Shown: positions 17,188-26,038 of the stretch, one piece after another
How positions within the stretch are numbered: position 1 is the first letter of the stretch
How the letters are laid out: the number at the start of each line of letters is the position of its first letter
NCBI GenBank assembly: GCA_020635825.1
Contig: JACJZA010000008.1
Coordinates: 1-64,000 of the forward strand
Length of the DNA: 64,000 nucleotides
Source of the DNA: Flavobacteriales bacterium
GTDB lineage: Bacteria; Bacteroidota; Bacteroidia; Flavobacteriales_E; Vicingaceae
Direction of reading: 5' to 3'
Position numbers and translations under genes: made by a program
The notes under the pieces: model-generated
What the model was told of the DNA's origin: nothing
The model's database searches: none
What the model saw: only the letters and a program-made list of their open reading frames with translations

Positions 17188-18027
17188 TTAGCTAAAGAGT
17201 TCATTAAACTTAAAGGTTTCTTTTAAACGAACGCCTTTTTCAGTATGTTGTACTATGCAACATTCATTTACATGGTCGTGTTCAAAAAACAAAATGTATT
17301 CTTTGTCAGCAGCATTTTTCAAAAATTGTGCCTTTTCATCAAGTGTTAATAGTGGTCGAGTATCATAGCCCATTACATAAGGTACAGGAATATGTCCAAC
17401 AGAAGGAAGTAAGTCTGCCATAAACACAATGGTTTTACCTTGGTATTGAATATGAGGAATCATTTGAGCATCAGTATGCCCATTTACCATTAAAATATCA
17501 AAATAGTTAAATCCTTCTTTATCAATAAATTTGAGTTGGTCTAGCTCAATCATCGGAATAATATTTTCTTTGAGAAAGGAAGCTTTTTCACGAGCATTAG
17601 GTTCGGTTGCCCATTTCCAATGCATGCTATTAGTCCAGTAATTGGCATTTTTAAAAGTAGCTTCAAATTTTGTTCGGTCAGCATTCCATTTTATTCCACC
17701 ACCACAATGGTCAAAATGTAAATGGGTTAAAAATACATCGGTTACATCATCAGGATGAAAACCTAATTTTTTGATATTTCCTTCTAAACTATCATCACCA
17801 AATAAGTAGTAATAACTAAAAAACTTATCATCTTGTTTATTACCAATGCCATTGTCAATTAGAATTAATTTATCTCCATCTTCAATCAACATGCAGCGCA
17901 TACTCCAGCTGCACATATTGTTTTCATCAGCTGGATTGGTTTTTTGCCAAATAGTTTTAGGAACCACACCAAACATGGCTCCGCCATCTAATTTAAAATT
18001 TCCGGTATTTAATGGATAAATTTTCAT
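17188..18027 (-). CDS. Metallo-beta-lactamase-fold hydrolase
   Basis: The 279-residue cytoplasmic protein has the complete binuclear metal site of the fold: HLHFDH (His 102, His 104, Asp 106, His 107), His 184 (NGHTD), Asp 205 (FMAD) and His 250 (FEHDH). The overall pattern (IEDGDKLILIDNGIG, LTHLHFDHCGG, GHTDAQMIPHI) resembles the quorum-quenching lactonase/AHL-lactonase-like branch of hydrolases. The substrate cannot be read from sequence. It is divergent from mpl with about 100 bases between and probably co-transcribed with the downstream DUF4476 gene. Confidence 0.85.
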   Translation of the reverse strand: MKIYPLNTGNFKLDGGAMFGVVPKTIWQKTNPADENNMCSWSMRCMLIEDGDKLILIDNGIGNKQDDKFFSYYYLFGDDSLEGNIKKLGFHPDDVTDVFLTHLHFDHCGGGIKWNADRTKFEATFKNANYWTNSMHWKWATEPNAREKASFLKENIIPMIELDQLKFIDKEGFNYFDILMVNGHTDAQMIPHIQYQGKTIVFMADLLPSVGHIPVPYVMGYDTRPLLTLDEKAQFLKNAADKEYILFFEHDHVNECCIVQHTEKGVRLKETFKFNELFS

Positions 18028-18128
18028 ATCGTTAATTTATAATAACACAATACTGTTGACAATTCCAAAGATAAGAAAGTAGCCATAACTTTAATTTAAA
18101 TAAGTTTATAATCAGATAAACGATTGTT

Positions 18129-19487
18129 ATGAGAGTACATTTTATAGCTATTGGCGGAAGTGCCATGCATAATTTAGCAATTGCATTGCATAAAAAAGGA
18201 TTTAAGGTGACTGGTTCTGATGATGAGATTTTTGAACCAAGTAAAAGTAGAATTGCTAAATATGGCTTGTTACCAGAACAGTTTGGATGGTTCCCAGAAA
18301 AAATAAGCAAAGATTTAGATGCTATTATTTTGGGTATGCATGCCAGAGCTGATAATCCTGAGTTATTAAAAGCACAAGAAATGGGAGTAAAAGTGTATTC
18401 TTACCCTGAATATATTTATGAGCAATCTAAAAATAAAACAAGAGTAGTAATAGGAGGGAGCCATGGAAAAACATCCATTACTTCTATGATATTACATGTT
18501 TTGGGAAAGCTTAATATCGATTTTGATTACATGGTAGGAGCTCAATTAAAAGGCTTTGATACCATGGTGAAAATCACGGATGCTAAATTGATTATTTTAG
18601 AAGGTGATGAATATTTATCATCACCAATTGACCGAAGACCTAAATTTCATTTGTACCACCCTAATATAGCTTTGATAAGTGGAATTGCTTGGGATCACAT
18701 CAATGTATTTCCAACTTTTGAAAATTATGTGGAGCAATTTTCAACCTTTGTTTCTTTAATAGAAAAAAATGGAGCTTTGATATATTGTAAAGCTGATCCT
18801 GAGGTTAACAAAGTTGCTTTGATGACTCCAAATCCTGATATTGATAGAATTGGTTATCAAACGCCAGAAAATGTAATAGAAAATGGAGTCACTTCCATTT
18901 TGGTTCATGGAAATAAAATTCCACTAGAAGTTTTTGGCGACCATAATTTACAGAACATAGAAGGAGCACGATTGGTTTGTAATCAGTTAAAAATTTCTGA
19001 TGAACAGTTTTATGAAGCCATTCAGGATTTTAAAGGAGCTGCTAAAAGATTGGAATTAATTGCCAAAAATGATAAAACGGCTGTTTATAAGGATTTTGCA
19101 CATTCACCATCTAAATTAAAAGCAACTACTCAAGCTGTAAAAAGACAATACAAAGACCGACGGTTAATTGCTTGTATGGAATTACACACTTTTAGTAGCT
19201 TAAATAAAGATTTTTTAGAGCAATATAGAGGAAGTATGGCTGAAGCCGATGAAGCTTATGTGTATTATAGCAATCATACCATAGAACATAAAAAATTAGC
19301 AGCTATTACACCAGAAGAAGTAAAAGCTGCTTTTGGTTCTGAAAATGTAACTATATATAATAATTCGGATGAATTATTTAAAATGTTAGATAATAAAGAT
19401 TGGGACAATAAAGTATTGCTATTAATGAGCTCAGGTAATTTTGATGGAGTTAATTTAGATGATTTTGGAAAAAGAGTTATTAAATAA
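18129..19487 (+). CDS. mpl: Murein peptide ligase (UDP-MurNAc:tripeptide ligase)
   Basis: Mpl reattaches the recycled L-Ala-gamma-D-Glu-mDAP peptide to UDP-MurNAc in peptidoglycan recycling, an ATP-dependent cytosolic reaction. The 452-residue protein has the Mur ligase layout: an N-terminal nucleotide-sugar domain (HFIAIGGSAMHNLA), an ATP loop GSHGKTS (110-116), the central LEGDEYLSS and GIAWDHINVFPTFENY segments typical of Mpl rather than MurC, and a C-terminal domain (YKDFAHSPSKLKATTQAVK). It stands alone on the plus strand apart from the small overlapping membrane protein gene that follows. Confidence 0.93.
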   Translation: MRVHFIAIGGSAMHNLAIALHKKGFKVTGSDDEIFEPSKSRIAKYGLLPEQFGWFPEKISKDLDAIILGMHARADNPELLKAQEMGVKVYSYPEYIYEQSKNKTRVVIGGSHGKTSITSMILHVLGKLNIDFDYMVGAQLKGFDTMVKITDAKLIILEGDEYLSSPIDRRPKFHLYHPNIALISGIAWDHINVFPTFENYVEQFSTFVSLIEKNGALIYCKADPEVNKVALMTPNPDIDRIGYQTPENVIENGVTSILVHGNKIPLEVFGDHNLQNIEGARLVCNQLKISDEQFYEAIQDFKGAAKRLELIAKNDKTAVYKDFAHSPSKLKATTQAVKRQYKDRRLIACMELHTFSSLNKDFLEQYRGSMAEADEAYVYYSNHTIEHKKLAAITPEEVKAAFGSENVTIYNNSDELFKMLDNKDWDNKVLLLMSSGNFDGVNLDDFGKRVIK

Positions 19488-20118
19488 AGATGAATTTCCT
19501 GAAAGTGTTGAGTTTGATTTACTAAAAACACCTTCTAAGTTAGAGTTAATAATAACATTTTTAATATTTATTGGAGCATTCATATTGTTCTTCTATGCTT
19601 GGATTCAGATATATGAATTTTTTAATATCCCATTCAACGAAATAACGGCTAAAATTGTTGGTTTTTTGTTCGTTCCTTTGATGCTATTTATTGAAAAACA
19701 ACATGATAGAAGAGTTAGGAGTCGTGTTGTAGGTAAAATATTTTTTGGAATTTCGAATATAAAAATAGAGTCAAAAGAAAGCTTATTTTTAAGTTATAAA
19801 AATTTAAAAATGATATGGATAAATCCTGCATTTAATACTGTTAATAATAGTAATAGAGAGTATTTTATTGATTGTTTTGAAACAATTAATATTAGAGTAA
19901 TTGATGAAAATGGAAAAAGAAATGATTATCATATAAATAATCATTCAAACAATCCTAATGGAATTATAGCATCAAATTATATCAAGAATGTAAAAAATAA
20001 ATATCACTTCTTTAAAATCCATTTTCATGAGCAGAAAAGATTTTCAAAAAAAGAATATGAAAAAACACTTAAGAGGTATTCAATAATGCAAAATAGTATT
20101 AGAAATAGGAGAAAATAA
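19459..20118 (+). CDS. Hypothetical two-helix membrane protein
   Basis: The 219-residue protein starts inside the end of mpl (29-base overlap); no later in-frame ATG precedes the first membrane helix, so this start is likely. Two hydrophobic helices (about 29-53 and 62-80) form a hairpin, followed by a soluble region of about 135 residues rich in Asn, Lys and Ile. I do not recognise the family. Base composition is more AT-rich than mpl, which may indicate a recent or fast-evolving gene. A strong stem-loop terminator follows directly. Confidence 0.6.
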   Translation: MILEKELLNKDEFPESVEFDLLKTPSKLELIITFLIFIGAFILFFYAWIQIYEFFNIPFNEITAKIVGFLFVPLMLFIEKQHDRRVRSRVVGKIFFGISNIKIESKESLFLSYKNLKMIWINPAFNTVNNSNREYFIDCFETINIRVIDENGKRNDYHINNHSNNPNGIIASNYIKNVKNKYHFFKIHFHEQKRFSKKEYEKTLKRYSIMQNSIRNRRK

Positions 20119-20150
20119 AGAAAAGGCGAGTAGATACTCGCCTTTTCTTT
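20117..20150 (+). terminator. Strong 16-bp stem terminator
   Basis: Perfect 16-base arms (20117-20132 and 20135-20150) with core ggcgagta / tactcgcc and a two-base loop. A-tract and T-tract on the two sides make it usable in both directions, separating the mpl unit from the minus-strand DUF6249 gene. Confidence 0.85.
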
Positions 20151-20173
20151 TACACTAACTAAACTAATTGTAT

Positions 20174-20527
20174 TTACATCCCCGCTTCTCTTTCTTCTTT
20201 AATTTTTTTATCGGCAATTTGGTTTCCAACAAATAATCCTGCTCCACCACAAATGAATATCATAGCAAAATATAAAGCTTCATTGTCTATAGAAGTGTAA
20301 GAATCTAAAACACTAGCCACAAAAAGTCCAATACCAACTCCAACAGCCATTAACGCAAATTTAATGGCGCCTCCCGGTTTGTGGGGTTTTTGCATTTTAC
20401 TAATGTCCATTCCTTTTTCAATCATCTTAATTTTTTCAAGATGCTCCAATCTTCTTATTATTACAACCATGGCAAATGCTCCTAATGTTATAATAATTGG
20501 AATTGATACTGCTATTACTTCTCTCAT
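20174..20527 (-). CDS. DUF6249-like small membrane protein
   Basis: I choose the start at 20527 (MREVIAVSIP), because a predicted ECF-type promoter for this gene has its -10 element at 20559-20564, over the longer start at 20563. The protein of about 117 residues has three helices: 1-20, about 55-74 and 83-102. Between the first two is a basic juxtamembrane segment, RRLEHLEKIKMIEKGMD, which is typical of DUF6249 proteins. These are small inner-membrane proteins of unknown function often found beside ECF sigma factors. It is divergent from the sigma/anti-sigma operon and probably belongs to its regulon. Confidence 0.7.
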   Translation of the reverse strand: MREVIAVSIPIIITLGAFAMVVIIRRLEHLEKIKMIEKGMDISKMQKPHKPGGAIKFALMAVGVGIGLFVASVLDSYTSIDNEALYFAMIFICGGAGLFVGNQIADKKIKEEREAGM

Positions 20528-20558
20528 AATTTCTAATTTTTTGGTTTCTGTATTCTTT

Positions 20559-20585
20559 GACACAGGTTTGTTTTGATATGTTACA
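20559..20585 (-). promoter_or_regulatory. ECF-type promoter toward DUF6249 gene
   Basis: On the minus strand TGTAAC (20585-20580) and TGTGTC (20564-20559) are separated by 15 bases, the same pair and spacing as on the plus strand at 20617-20643. AAC/GTC-type elements are typical of ECF sigma factors. It predicts that the sigma factor next door controls this gene. Confidence 0.6.
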
Positions 20586-20616
20586 AAAAATGAAAAAAAT
20601 ATTTTTTAAAAATTGT

Positions 20617-20643
20617 TGTAACGTTTTTTGACTTGTATGTGTC
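20617..20643 (+). promoter_or_regulatory. ECF-type autoregulatory promoter of the sigma gene
   Basis: TGTAAC (20617-20622) and TGTGTC (20638-20643) are separated by 15 bases. Transcription would begin near 20650, so the TTG at 20633 cannot serve as start and translation from 20666 is favoured. Confidence 0.6.
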
Positions 20644-20665
20644 TTATTTAATAGATTTAGAAAAC

Positions 20666-21220
20666 TTGAAAGATTCAGATCTAATATTAGGACTTATAAA
20701 TAAGCAAACATCAGCTATTAATTATTTTGTAAATAATTACCAGAAGTTTGTATATGTTCTTTGTGTAAGGATGTTAAACAATGTTGAAGTAGCAGAAGAA
20801 ATTACACAAGATGTTTTGATAAAATGTATTGAAAAGATTGAGCAATTTAAAGGGGATTCAAAGCTCAAAACATGGGTTTATACTGTAGCAAAAAGAGAGA
20901 CCTTAAATTATTTAAGAATTAATAAGATAGAAACAACCGAGCTATCAGATGTAATTTCTAATAAAATACAAAATGATGATTCTTTTGATGGAAATGAATT
21001 AAGTACTGTGTTGAACTATTATTTCAAAAAATTACCCTTTGATGCGAAAGAAATGTTGACTCTTTTTTATTTAGAAGAAATGTCATTAAAAGAAATTGCG
21101 GAAACTACTCAACTTTCAGAGAGTAATGTAAGAGTGAAATTATATAGAGCTAGAGAGAGTTTTAAGTCTGTATTAACAGAAAAAGATGTAACTTTAATTA
21201 ACCAACTACGTCATGGATAA
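20666..21220 (+). CDS. ECF-family RNA polymerase sigma factor
   Basis: The protein has the sigma-70 region 2 (about 10-75; NYQKFVYVLCVRMLNNVEVAEEITQDVLIKCIEKIEQFKGDSKLKTWVYTVAKRETLNYLR region) and region 4 (about 120-170; KEMLTLFYLEEMSLKEIAETTQLSESNVRVKLYRARE, split over a helix-turn-helix). No in-frame ATG exists near the N-terminus: possible starts are TTG 20633 or TTG 20666. I favour 20666, since it lies after the predicted ECF promoter, follows an A-rich leader, and gives the usual N-terminus (xKDSDLILGLINKQ). It overlaps the anti-sigma gene by eight bases. Confidence 0.9.
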   Translation: MKDSDLILGLINKQTSAINYFVNNYQKFVYVLCVRMLNNVEVAEEITQDVLIKCIEKIEQFKGDSKLKTWVYTVAKRETLNYLRINKIETTELSDVISNKIQNDDSFDGNELSTVLNYYFKKLPFDAKEMLTLFYLEEMSLKEIAETTQLSESNVRVKLYRARESFKSVLTEKDVTLINQLRHG

Positions 21221-21647
21221 ACATTTAACCGAAATAGAAGTATTTGAATATGCTAATCAATTAATTACTGATGAGCAGTTACTTCATTCATTACAAAATC
21301 ATGTATCTGCTTGTAGTGATTGTAAAGTAAAAGTTGAAACTGAAAAATTATTTTCACTTGAAATCAAAAAATCTATGCAGGTTAAAAAGCAAGTAGATTT
21401 AAGTGAAAAAATAGCAAATTACTTTGCTCAAGATACCCCAAATTTTATAGGTCTAGATACCAAAGGAGTTATTTACGTAATTTTGTTTTTGTCAGTTTTA
21501 ATGATGCTTTCACAAGTAATAGAAATTGAAATTAAAACAATTCAAATCAGCTATCTAAATGTAATTTTTTCTTCTATTGTGGGTTTGTTATTTATCGAGT
21601 TGGTTTGGAAATATAGGAAGTACAAGAAAAACCATCCTACTGTTTAA
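21213..21647 (+). CDS. Putative anti-sigma factor, zinc-finger type
   Basis: The 144-residue protein has an N-terminal HC2-type metal motif, His 30-x3-Cys 34-x2-Cys 37 (QNHVSACSDCK), as in ZAS anti-sigma domains. Two hydrophobic helices follow (about 87-103 and 113-132), with a basic C-terminus. This layout, and the eight-base overlap with the ECF sigma gene, identify it as the membrane-anchored partner that holds the sigma factor inactive. There is almost no periplasmic sensor domain, so the signal may be sensed in the membrane or through the divergent DUF6249 protein. Confidence 0.8.
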   Translation: MDKHLTEIEVFEYANQLITDEQLLHSLQNHVSACSDCKVKVETEKLFSLEIKKSMQVKKQVDLSEKIANYFAQDTPNFIGLDTKGVIYVILFLSVLMMLSQVIEIEIKTIQISYLNVIFSSIVGLLFIELVWKYRKYKKNHPTV

Positions 21648-22173
21648 ACCCGGGCATTTTTTTCATTAAGAAGGCAAAAACAACTGAATTAAACAATCCC
21701 ATAAAAACCAATCCCATCATAGTGGTCATTGCTTGAAAATAAGGACCCAACATTAAATTCATACCATACATCTGATTCGATAAATAAGCCAATGCAGCTT
21801 CTTTTCCTTCGGTTTTAAGTTTATGAGTGGTTTCTTCCATAGCAGCTTGCAAAATAGGTTCCTTTTTTAACTCAAAAAAGTGAGTATCAATTTTTGCATA
21901 ATATACATAAGTAATCACAGCTACTATAATAGCAAAAAAAGAAGCGGTACGAGCACCTGCTTTAAAATCCTGGCCAAAGGATGGTTTTTGTTCTGCATTT
22001 ATTTTATTGCTTCTTATTCCAAAAAATACGGCAGTTAACAATATCAACATATAGATATAGCGAATGTATGTTTCCATATCTCCATGTTGTGCATTCATAG
22101 AAAAGATAATAAGCTTAACTATTAAAGCAACTACAGCAAAAGTTACTGCAACTTGAAAAGGGTTTTTGAACAT
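21637..22173 (-). CDS. DUF4199-like membrane protein
   Basis: The 178-residue protein has four hydrophobic helices (about 8-26, 36-53, 74-94 and 145-168) with a soluble loop between the third and fourth that carries a long charged helix (KKEPILQAAMEETTHKLK). This matches DUF4199, a family of small Bacteroidota inner-membrane proteins of unknown function. Its end overlaps the convergent anti-sigma gene by eleven bases. It is downstream of rho, from which a stem-loop separates it. Confidence 0.75.
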   Translation of the reverse strand: MFKNPFQVAVTFAVVALIVKLIIFSMNAQHGDMETYIRYIYMLILLTAVFFGIRSNKINAEQKPSFGQDFKAGARTASFFAIIVAVITYVYYAKIDTHFFELKKEPILQAAMEETTHKLKTEGKEAALAYLSNQMYGMNLMLGPYFQAMTTMMGLVFMGLFNSVVFAFLMKKMPGFKQ

Positions 22174-22195
22174 TTATAAGAAGTTTTAAATTTTA

Positions 22196-22236
22196 AGTTG
22201 TAAGTGTTAAACTCTTATAATTCAACACTTACAACT
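22196..22236. terminator. Stem-loop between rho and DUF4199 gene
   Basis: 13-base perfect arms (agttgtaagtgtt / aacacttacaact) enclose a 15-base loop. On the minus strand the stem is followed by an AT-rich stretch but no clean T-run, so termination after rho is likely partial at best. Confidence 0.5.
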
Positions 22237-22247
22237 CAACATTTTTA

Positions 22248-23849
22248 TTATCCATTCATCGAAGCTAAGAACTCTTCGTTGTTTACAGTTTGATTCATTC
22301 TATCTCTTAAGAATTCCATTGCTTCTACTGGGTTCATGTCGGCAATGTAGTTTCTTAAAATCCACATACGTTGAGTAATGTTATCACCAAGTAATAGGTC
22401 TTCTCTACGAGTACTTGACGAAACAATATCAATAGCAGGGTAAATTCTTCTGTTCGAAATTTTTCTATCCAACTGAAGTTCCATGTTACCGGTTCCTTTA
22501 AATTCTTCGAAGATAACCTCATCCATTTTAGAACCTGTTTCAGTTAATGCAGTTGCAATAATGGTTAATGAACCTCCATTTTCAATTTTACGAGCCGCAC
22601 CAAAGAATCTTTTTGGTTTGTGTAAAGCATTAGCATCTACACCACCCGATAATACTTTACCAGAAGAAGGAGAAACAGTATTATAAGCTCTAGCTAAACG
22701 AGTAATCGAATCTAAAAGAATAACTACATCATGTCCACATTCTACCATTCTTTTTGCTTTTTCTAAAACTAAGTTGGCCAATTTTACATGTTTTTCAGCA
22801 GGTTCATCAAATGTAGAAGCAACCACTTCAGCATCTACACTACGTGCCATGTCGGTAACCTCTTCAGGTCTTTCATCGATTAATAAAATCAATAAATAAA
22901 CTTCCGGATGATTTTCTGCTATTGCATTGGCAACATCTTTTAATAAGGTTGTTTTACCTGTTTTAGGTTGTGCTACTATCATACCTCTTTGTCCTTTACC
23001 AATTGGAGTAAATAAATCTACCACTCTGGTTGATAAAGAAGATTTAGCATGACCGGTTAAGTTTAATTTTTCTTTTGGGAAAATTGGAGTTAAGTAATCA
23101 AAAGGAACACGATCTCTAACCACACTTGGTTCTCTATTGTTGATGGCTTCCACTTTAATTAAAGGAAAATATTTTTCACCTTCTTTTGGAGGACGAATTC
23201 CGCCTCTTACCGTATCTCCGGTTTTTAACCCAAATAATTTTATTTGAGATTGAGAAACATAAATATCATCAGGAGAATTTAAGTAATTATAATCTGATGA
23301 GCGTAAAAAACCATAACCATCAGGCATAATTTCTAAAACACCTTCACTCACTACAATTCCATCAAAGTTGTATAATGATTCCTGTTCAGGTTTTGGTTGA
23401 GATGGTTGAGGTCTTCTTTCTCTGTTTTCGTATTGTTGTCCTCTGTTCTCATTTTGAGGTTTTGTATTGGTATTCTCTGTGTTAACAGGAGCTTCTTTTC
23501 TTTCCTGTGGTTTTTCAGAAATGGGAGAAGGGGTTTCTTCTCTTCTAGGAGCTGGTTTTTCCTCTTGCTTAAATAAATCGGGTTTAGAATTAGGATTTTC
23601 AGGAGTACTAATTCTTTTTCTTTTTGGCTTATTAGAGTTATTTGAGGCTCCGTTTGAGGAAGCAATCGGTTGTTTTTTAACCATGGGCTTAGCTTCCTGT
23701 TTTTTAGGGGGATTAATTGCCTGTTGATCTAAAATTTGATAAACTAATTCTTCTTTTTTTAACTTTTCAAACTTTTTTAAGCCTACTTCTTTTGCAATAT
23801 CTCGCAGCTCTCCTACAAGTTTCTTGTTCAATTCAATAATGTCGTACAT
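22248..23849 (-). CDS. rho: Transcription termination factor Rho
   Basis: Rho is the hexameric RNA helicase that ends transcription. The 533-residue protein has the N-terminal Rho helical domain (1-45), then a Pro/Glu/Asn/Lys-rich disordered insert (about 50-155) typical of Bacteroidota Rho, then the cold-shock-like RNA-binding domain (GVLEIMPDGYGFLRSSDYNY). The ATPase follows, with Walker A QPKTGKTTL near 293, LLIDERPEEVTDM, LDSITRLARAYN and the Q-loop/R-loop region GGVDANALHKPKRFFGAARK. It is read from a monocistronic-looking locus with about 190 empty bases upstream. Confidence 0.97.
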   Translation of the reverse strand: MYDIIELNKKLVGELRDIAKEVGLKKFEKLKKEELVYQILDQQAINPPKKQEAKPMVKKQPIASSNGASNNSNKPKRKRISTPENPNSKPDLFKQEEKPAPRREETPSPISEKPQERKEAPVNTENTNTKPQNENRGQQYENRERRPQPSQPKPEQESLYNFDGIVVSEGVLEIMPDGYGFLRSSDYNYLNSPDDIYVSQSQIKLFGLKTGDTVRGGIRPPKEGEKYFPLIKVEAINNREPSVVRDRVPFDYLTPIFPKEKLNLTGHAKSSLSTRVVDLFTPIGKGQRGMIVAQPKTGKTTLLKDVANAIAENHPEVYLLILLIDERPEEVTDMARSVDAEVVASTFDEPAEKHVKLANLVLEKAKRMVECGHDVVILLDSITRLARAYNTVSPSSGKVLSGGVDANALHKPKRFFGAARKIENGGSLTIIATALTETGSKMDEVIFEEFKGTGNMELQLDRKISNRRIYPAIDIVSSSTRREDLLLGDNITQRMWILRNYIADMNPVEAMEFLRDRMNQTVNNEEFLASMNG

Positions 23850-24042
23850 GAAATAATTTTATGGTATTTTAATAAATATCAGATTGATAATACTATTTTA
23901 AATATAGATGGTAATTACAGAAATTACACGTTGATTATTTTATATTAATTAAGATGTTCCTTGATTAAAATTTTGTCAAGAGATTGACACTACAATTATA
24001 CGAAATAAATTAAACAATCAAAGAGAAGAGAAAAAAATCTTG

Positions 24043-24540
24043 TTAAATTGTTTTAACACCAAAAAGTTTGCATAACCAACCTAAGTGACCGGTATGAGTG
24101 CTTTCATGTCGGATGGCGTGCTTAATAATGGCTCTAACACTGTCTTCTCCACCAAAATTAATTCCATTAGTGGTTGGTTTAGCTAAATCTTCTTCGGATA
24201 ATGTTTTTACATAACTAATTGCTGTCTCATGTACTTTTTTAAACATTTCTAAAACCTCTTCAAAAGGCGGGCAATCTTCTTTTTTAGGGATTTCAGAGCC
24301 TAAACCAAATTGACGAGCCCAAGGAATTTTCACTCTTTCACCACCCGTACATACCAATAACAACCAGTTTTCAGAAACAGTAATGTGAGCAACTAACCAT
24401 AATATACTATTTAATTTTTTTCCTTCTACTTCAAAAACTTTATGTACATCTTGTCCTTCTAGTTTTTTTAAATAAAATTTGGTTAAGTCTCTGCTCATTT
24501 CAAGCATTTCTACCAATACTTCGGTTTCTGTTTTTGCCAT
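24043..24540 (-). CDS. DinB-family protein
   Basis: I start it at 24540 (MAKTETEVL), one base after the upstream stop; an earlier in-frame ATG would overlap that gene. The protein of about 165 residues has the four-helix DinB/YfiT-like layout with three spaced histidines: one in LVAHITVSENWL, then one in AIRHESTHTGHL, forming the metal triad typical of the superfamily. Members include thiol transferases and stress proteins, but this one has no known substrate. It is the last gene of the run that starts at 30545. Confidence 0.8.
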   Translation of the reverse strand: MAKTETEVLVEMLEMSRDLTKFYLKKLEGQDVHKVFEVEGKKLNSILWLVAHITVSENWLLLVCTGGERVKIPWARQFGLGSEIPKKEDCPPFEEVLEMFKKVHETAISYVKTLSEEDLAKPTTNGINFGGEDSVRAIIKHAIRHESTHTGHLGWLCKLFGVKTI

Positions 24541-24541
24541 T

Positions 24542-26038
24542 TTAGTTGATGAATTGTTTTGTATTAAACTCATTATAATTTTTTCTCCAATCAAGAGCCG
24601 CTTTTAAATAAATGTGTTCTAATAGAGGTTTGTCATCTGTTAAGATAAAAGCATTTTTTAAATTTAATTGATTTTTATTGATCGATAAAGAATCACTATT
24701 CTTTTTTATAAAAGAATTTGGACTATTAATAAACAATAAGTTTCGATAACTTTCTTCTCCAGGAGTACCTAGTAAATTAATGGAATAACCACATTTATCT
24801 AAAGTTTTATAAATAGACCTTGCTCCCAATCCTTTTTCTCCATTAATATATCCATAAAAATTGACGATTAATAAGCCGTTAGGATTGAGTATTTCTTTAA
24901 TTTCATTGAAAGCCTCTTGGGTCATTAAATGAATAGGTGGTGTCTCACTGTGGTATAAATCGTATATAATAATATCATATTTTCTATCGGAAATATTAAG
25001 GTAGTGCCTTGCATCATCAACAACTACTTTTACATCAGAGTCAATTTCAAAATATTCTTTGGCTATTTTTTCTATTCTACTATCGATTTCAACTACATCC
25101 ACATTTAGGTTGTTGTTAATTAGTTGTTTATAGAGTGTTCCTCCACCCAAACCTAATAGTAAAGTTTTATCCCCATTTTTATAGAAATTAATTTTCTCCA
25201 TTAAAATATCCACATAGTCCCAATAACTTTTGTTTGGATTTTTTTTATCCATAATGGTCTGAGAAATATTATTAACAAGGAGTTCTCTATATTCCTTTTC
25301 TTGATTGGTTTCGGGGTCAAAATGGAAACGATCAATGACTTTGATTTCTCCTAAAATACCATCTGATTGATAAATAGTAGTTAGTTTTTTTTCGTAAAAA
25401 TTATAGCTTAAACATCCAAGTATTAATATAAATGAAACAGGTGTTTTAAAAGAGCGATTTTTTACAAACAAAAATACACTGTACCCTAAAACTAAAATTC
25501 CATAACCATAAAGTGTAAGAGTTATTCCAAATTTTGGTAAAGTATAAAACCCAACAACAAAAGTGGTAATAATTCCTCCAAATGTGGAAATTGCATAAGT
25601 TGTTCCACTGCTTTTTCCAGAATCTTTTGCTTGGTTTGTTAGATAATTTATAATGAGAGGAGAAATACTTCCAAATAAAAAAAGAGGAATAAACATAAAG
25701 CTTAAAAGGGAAATTATTGACCCAATAGCTAGGTTTAAATTAATGGTAATGGGCAATATAAAATCACTAATAATAGGTGATGCAGTTAAATAAAAACCAC
25801 CCAAAAGCATTGCCCAGAAAAGAATGGTTATCTTATTGTTTTTACTTGATAAGTATCCACCAAAATAGTAACCACTCATTAATGCAGTAAGAGTAACCCC
25901 TAAAACCGAAGCCCATACATATATAGATGTACCAAAAAAAGGGGAAAGCATTTTTGCGCTACATAACTCTAAACACATTACGGCTCCACCTTCAATAAAA
26001 GCAAGTATGTATATAAGGTATTTATTAAGATTTTTCAT
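24542..26038 (-). CDS. Membrane-anchored spermidine-synthase-like protein
   Basis: The 498-residue protein starts with seven to eight transmembrane helices (about 8-215, with FIEGGAVMCLELCSAKMLSPFFG as found in fused proteins). A soluble methyltransferase-fold domain follows (about 225-480), showing LLLGLGGGTLYKQL (SAM/dcSAM loop), VVEIDSRIEKIAKEYF, VVDDARHYL and DIIIYDLYHSETPP. This fusion is widespread and of uncertain substrate; polyamine synthesis cannot be assumed. It overlaps the MFS gene upstream by 14 bases and abuts the DinB gene downstream. Confidence 0.8.
   Translation of the reverse strand: MKNLNKYLIYILAFIEGGAVMCLELCSAKMLSPFFGTSIYVWASVLGVTLTALMSGYYFGGYLSSKNNKITILFWAMLLGGFYLTASPIISDFILPITINLNLAIGSIISLLSFMFIPLFLFGSISPLIINYLTNQAKDSGKSSGTTYAISTFGGIITTFVVGFYTLPKFGITLTLYGYGILVLGYSVFLFVKNRSFKTPVSFILILGCLSYNFYEKKLTTIYQSDGILGEIKVIDRFHFDPETNQEKEYRELLVNNISQTIMDKKNPNKSYWDYVDILMEKINFYKNGDKTLLLGLGGGTLYKQLINNNLNVDVVEIDSRIEKIAKEYFEIDSDVKVVVDDARHYLNISDRKYDIIIYDLYHSETPPIHLMTQEAFNEIKEILNPNGLLIVNFYGYINGEKGLGARSIYKTLDKCGYSINLLGTPGEESYRNLLFINSPNSFIKKNSDSLSINKNQLNLKNAFILTDDKPLLEHIYLKAALDWRKNYNEFNTKQFIN

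Noticed and set aside
22196..22236. Mobile repeat (REP/MITE-like)
   Set aside because: The stem-loop appears once in the window, so a dispersed repeat cannot be claimed.
23351..23727. Frames inside the Rho N-terminal insert
   Set aside because: The low-complexity Rho insert leaves other frames open; none has a start context or family pattern.
24542..26038. Assignment as spermidine synthase speE
   Set aside because: The fusion with membrane helices and lack of other polyamine genes nearby make the substrate uncertain, so no symbol was given.
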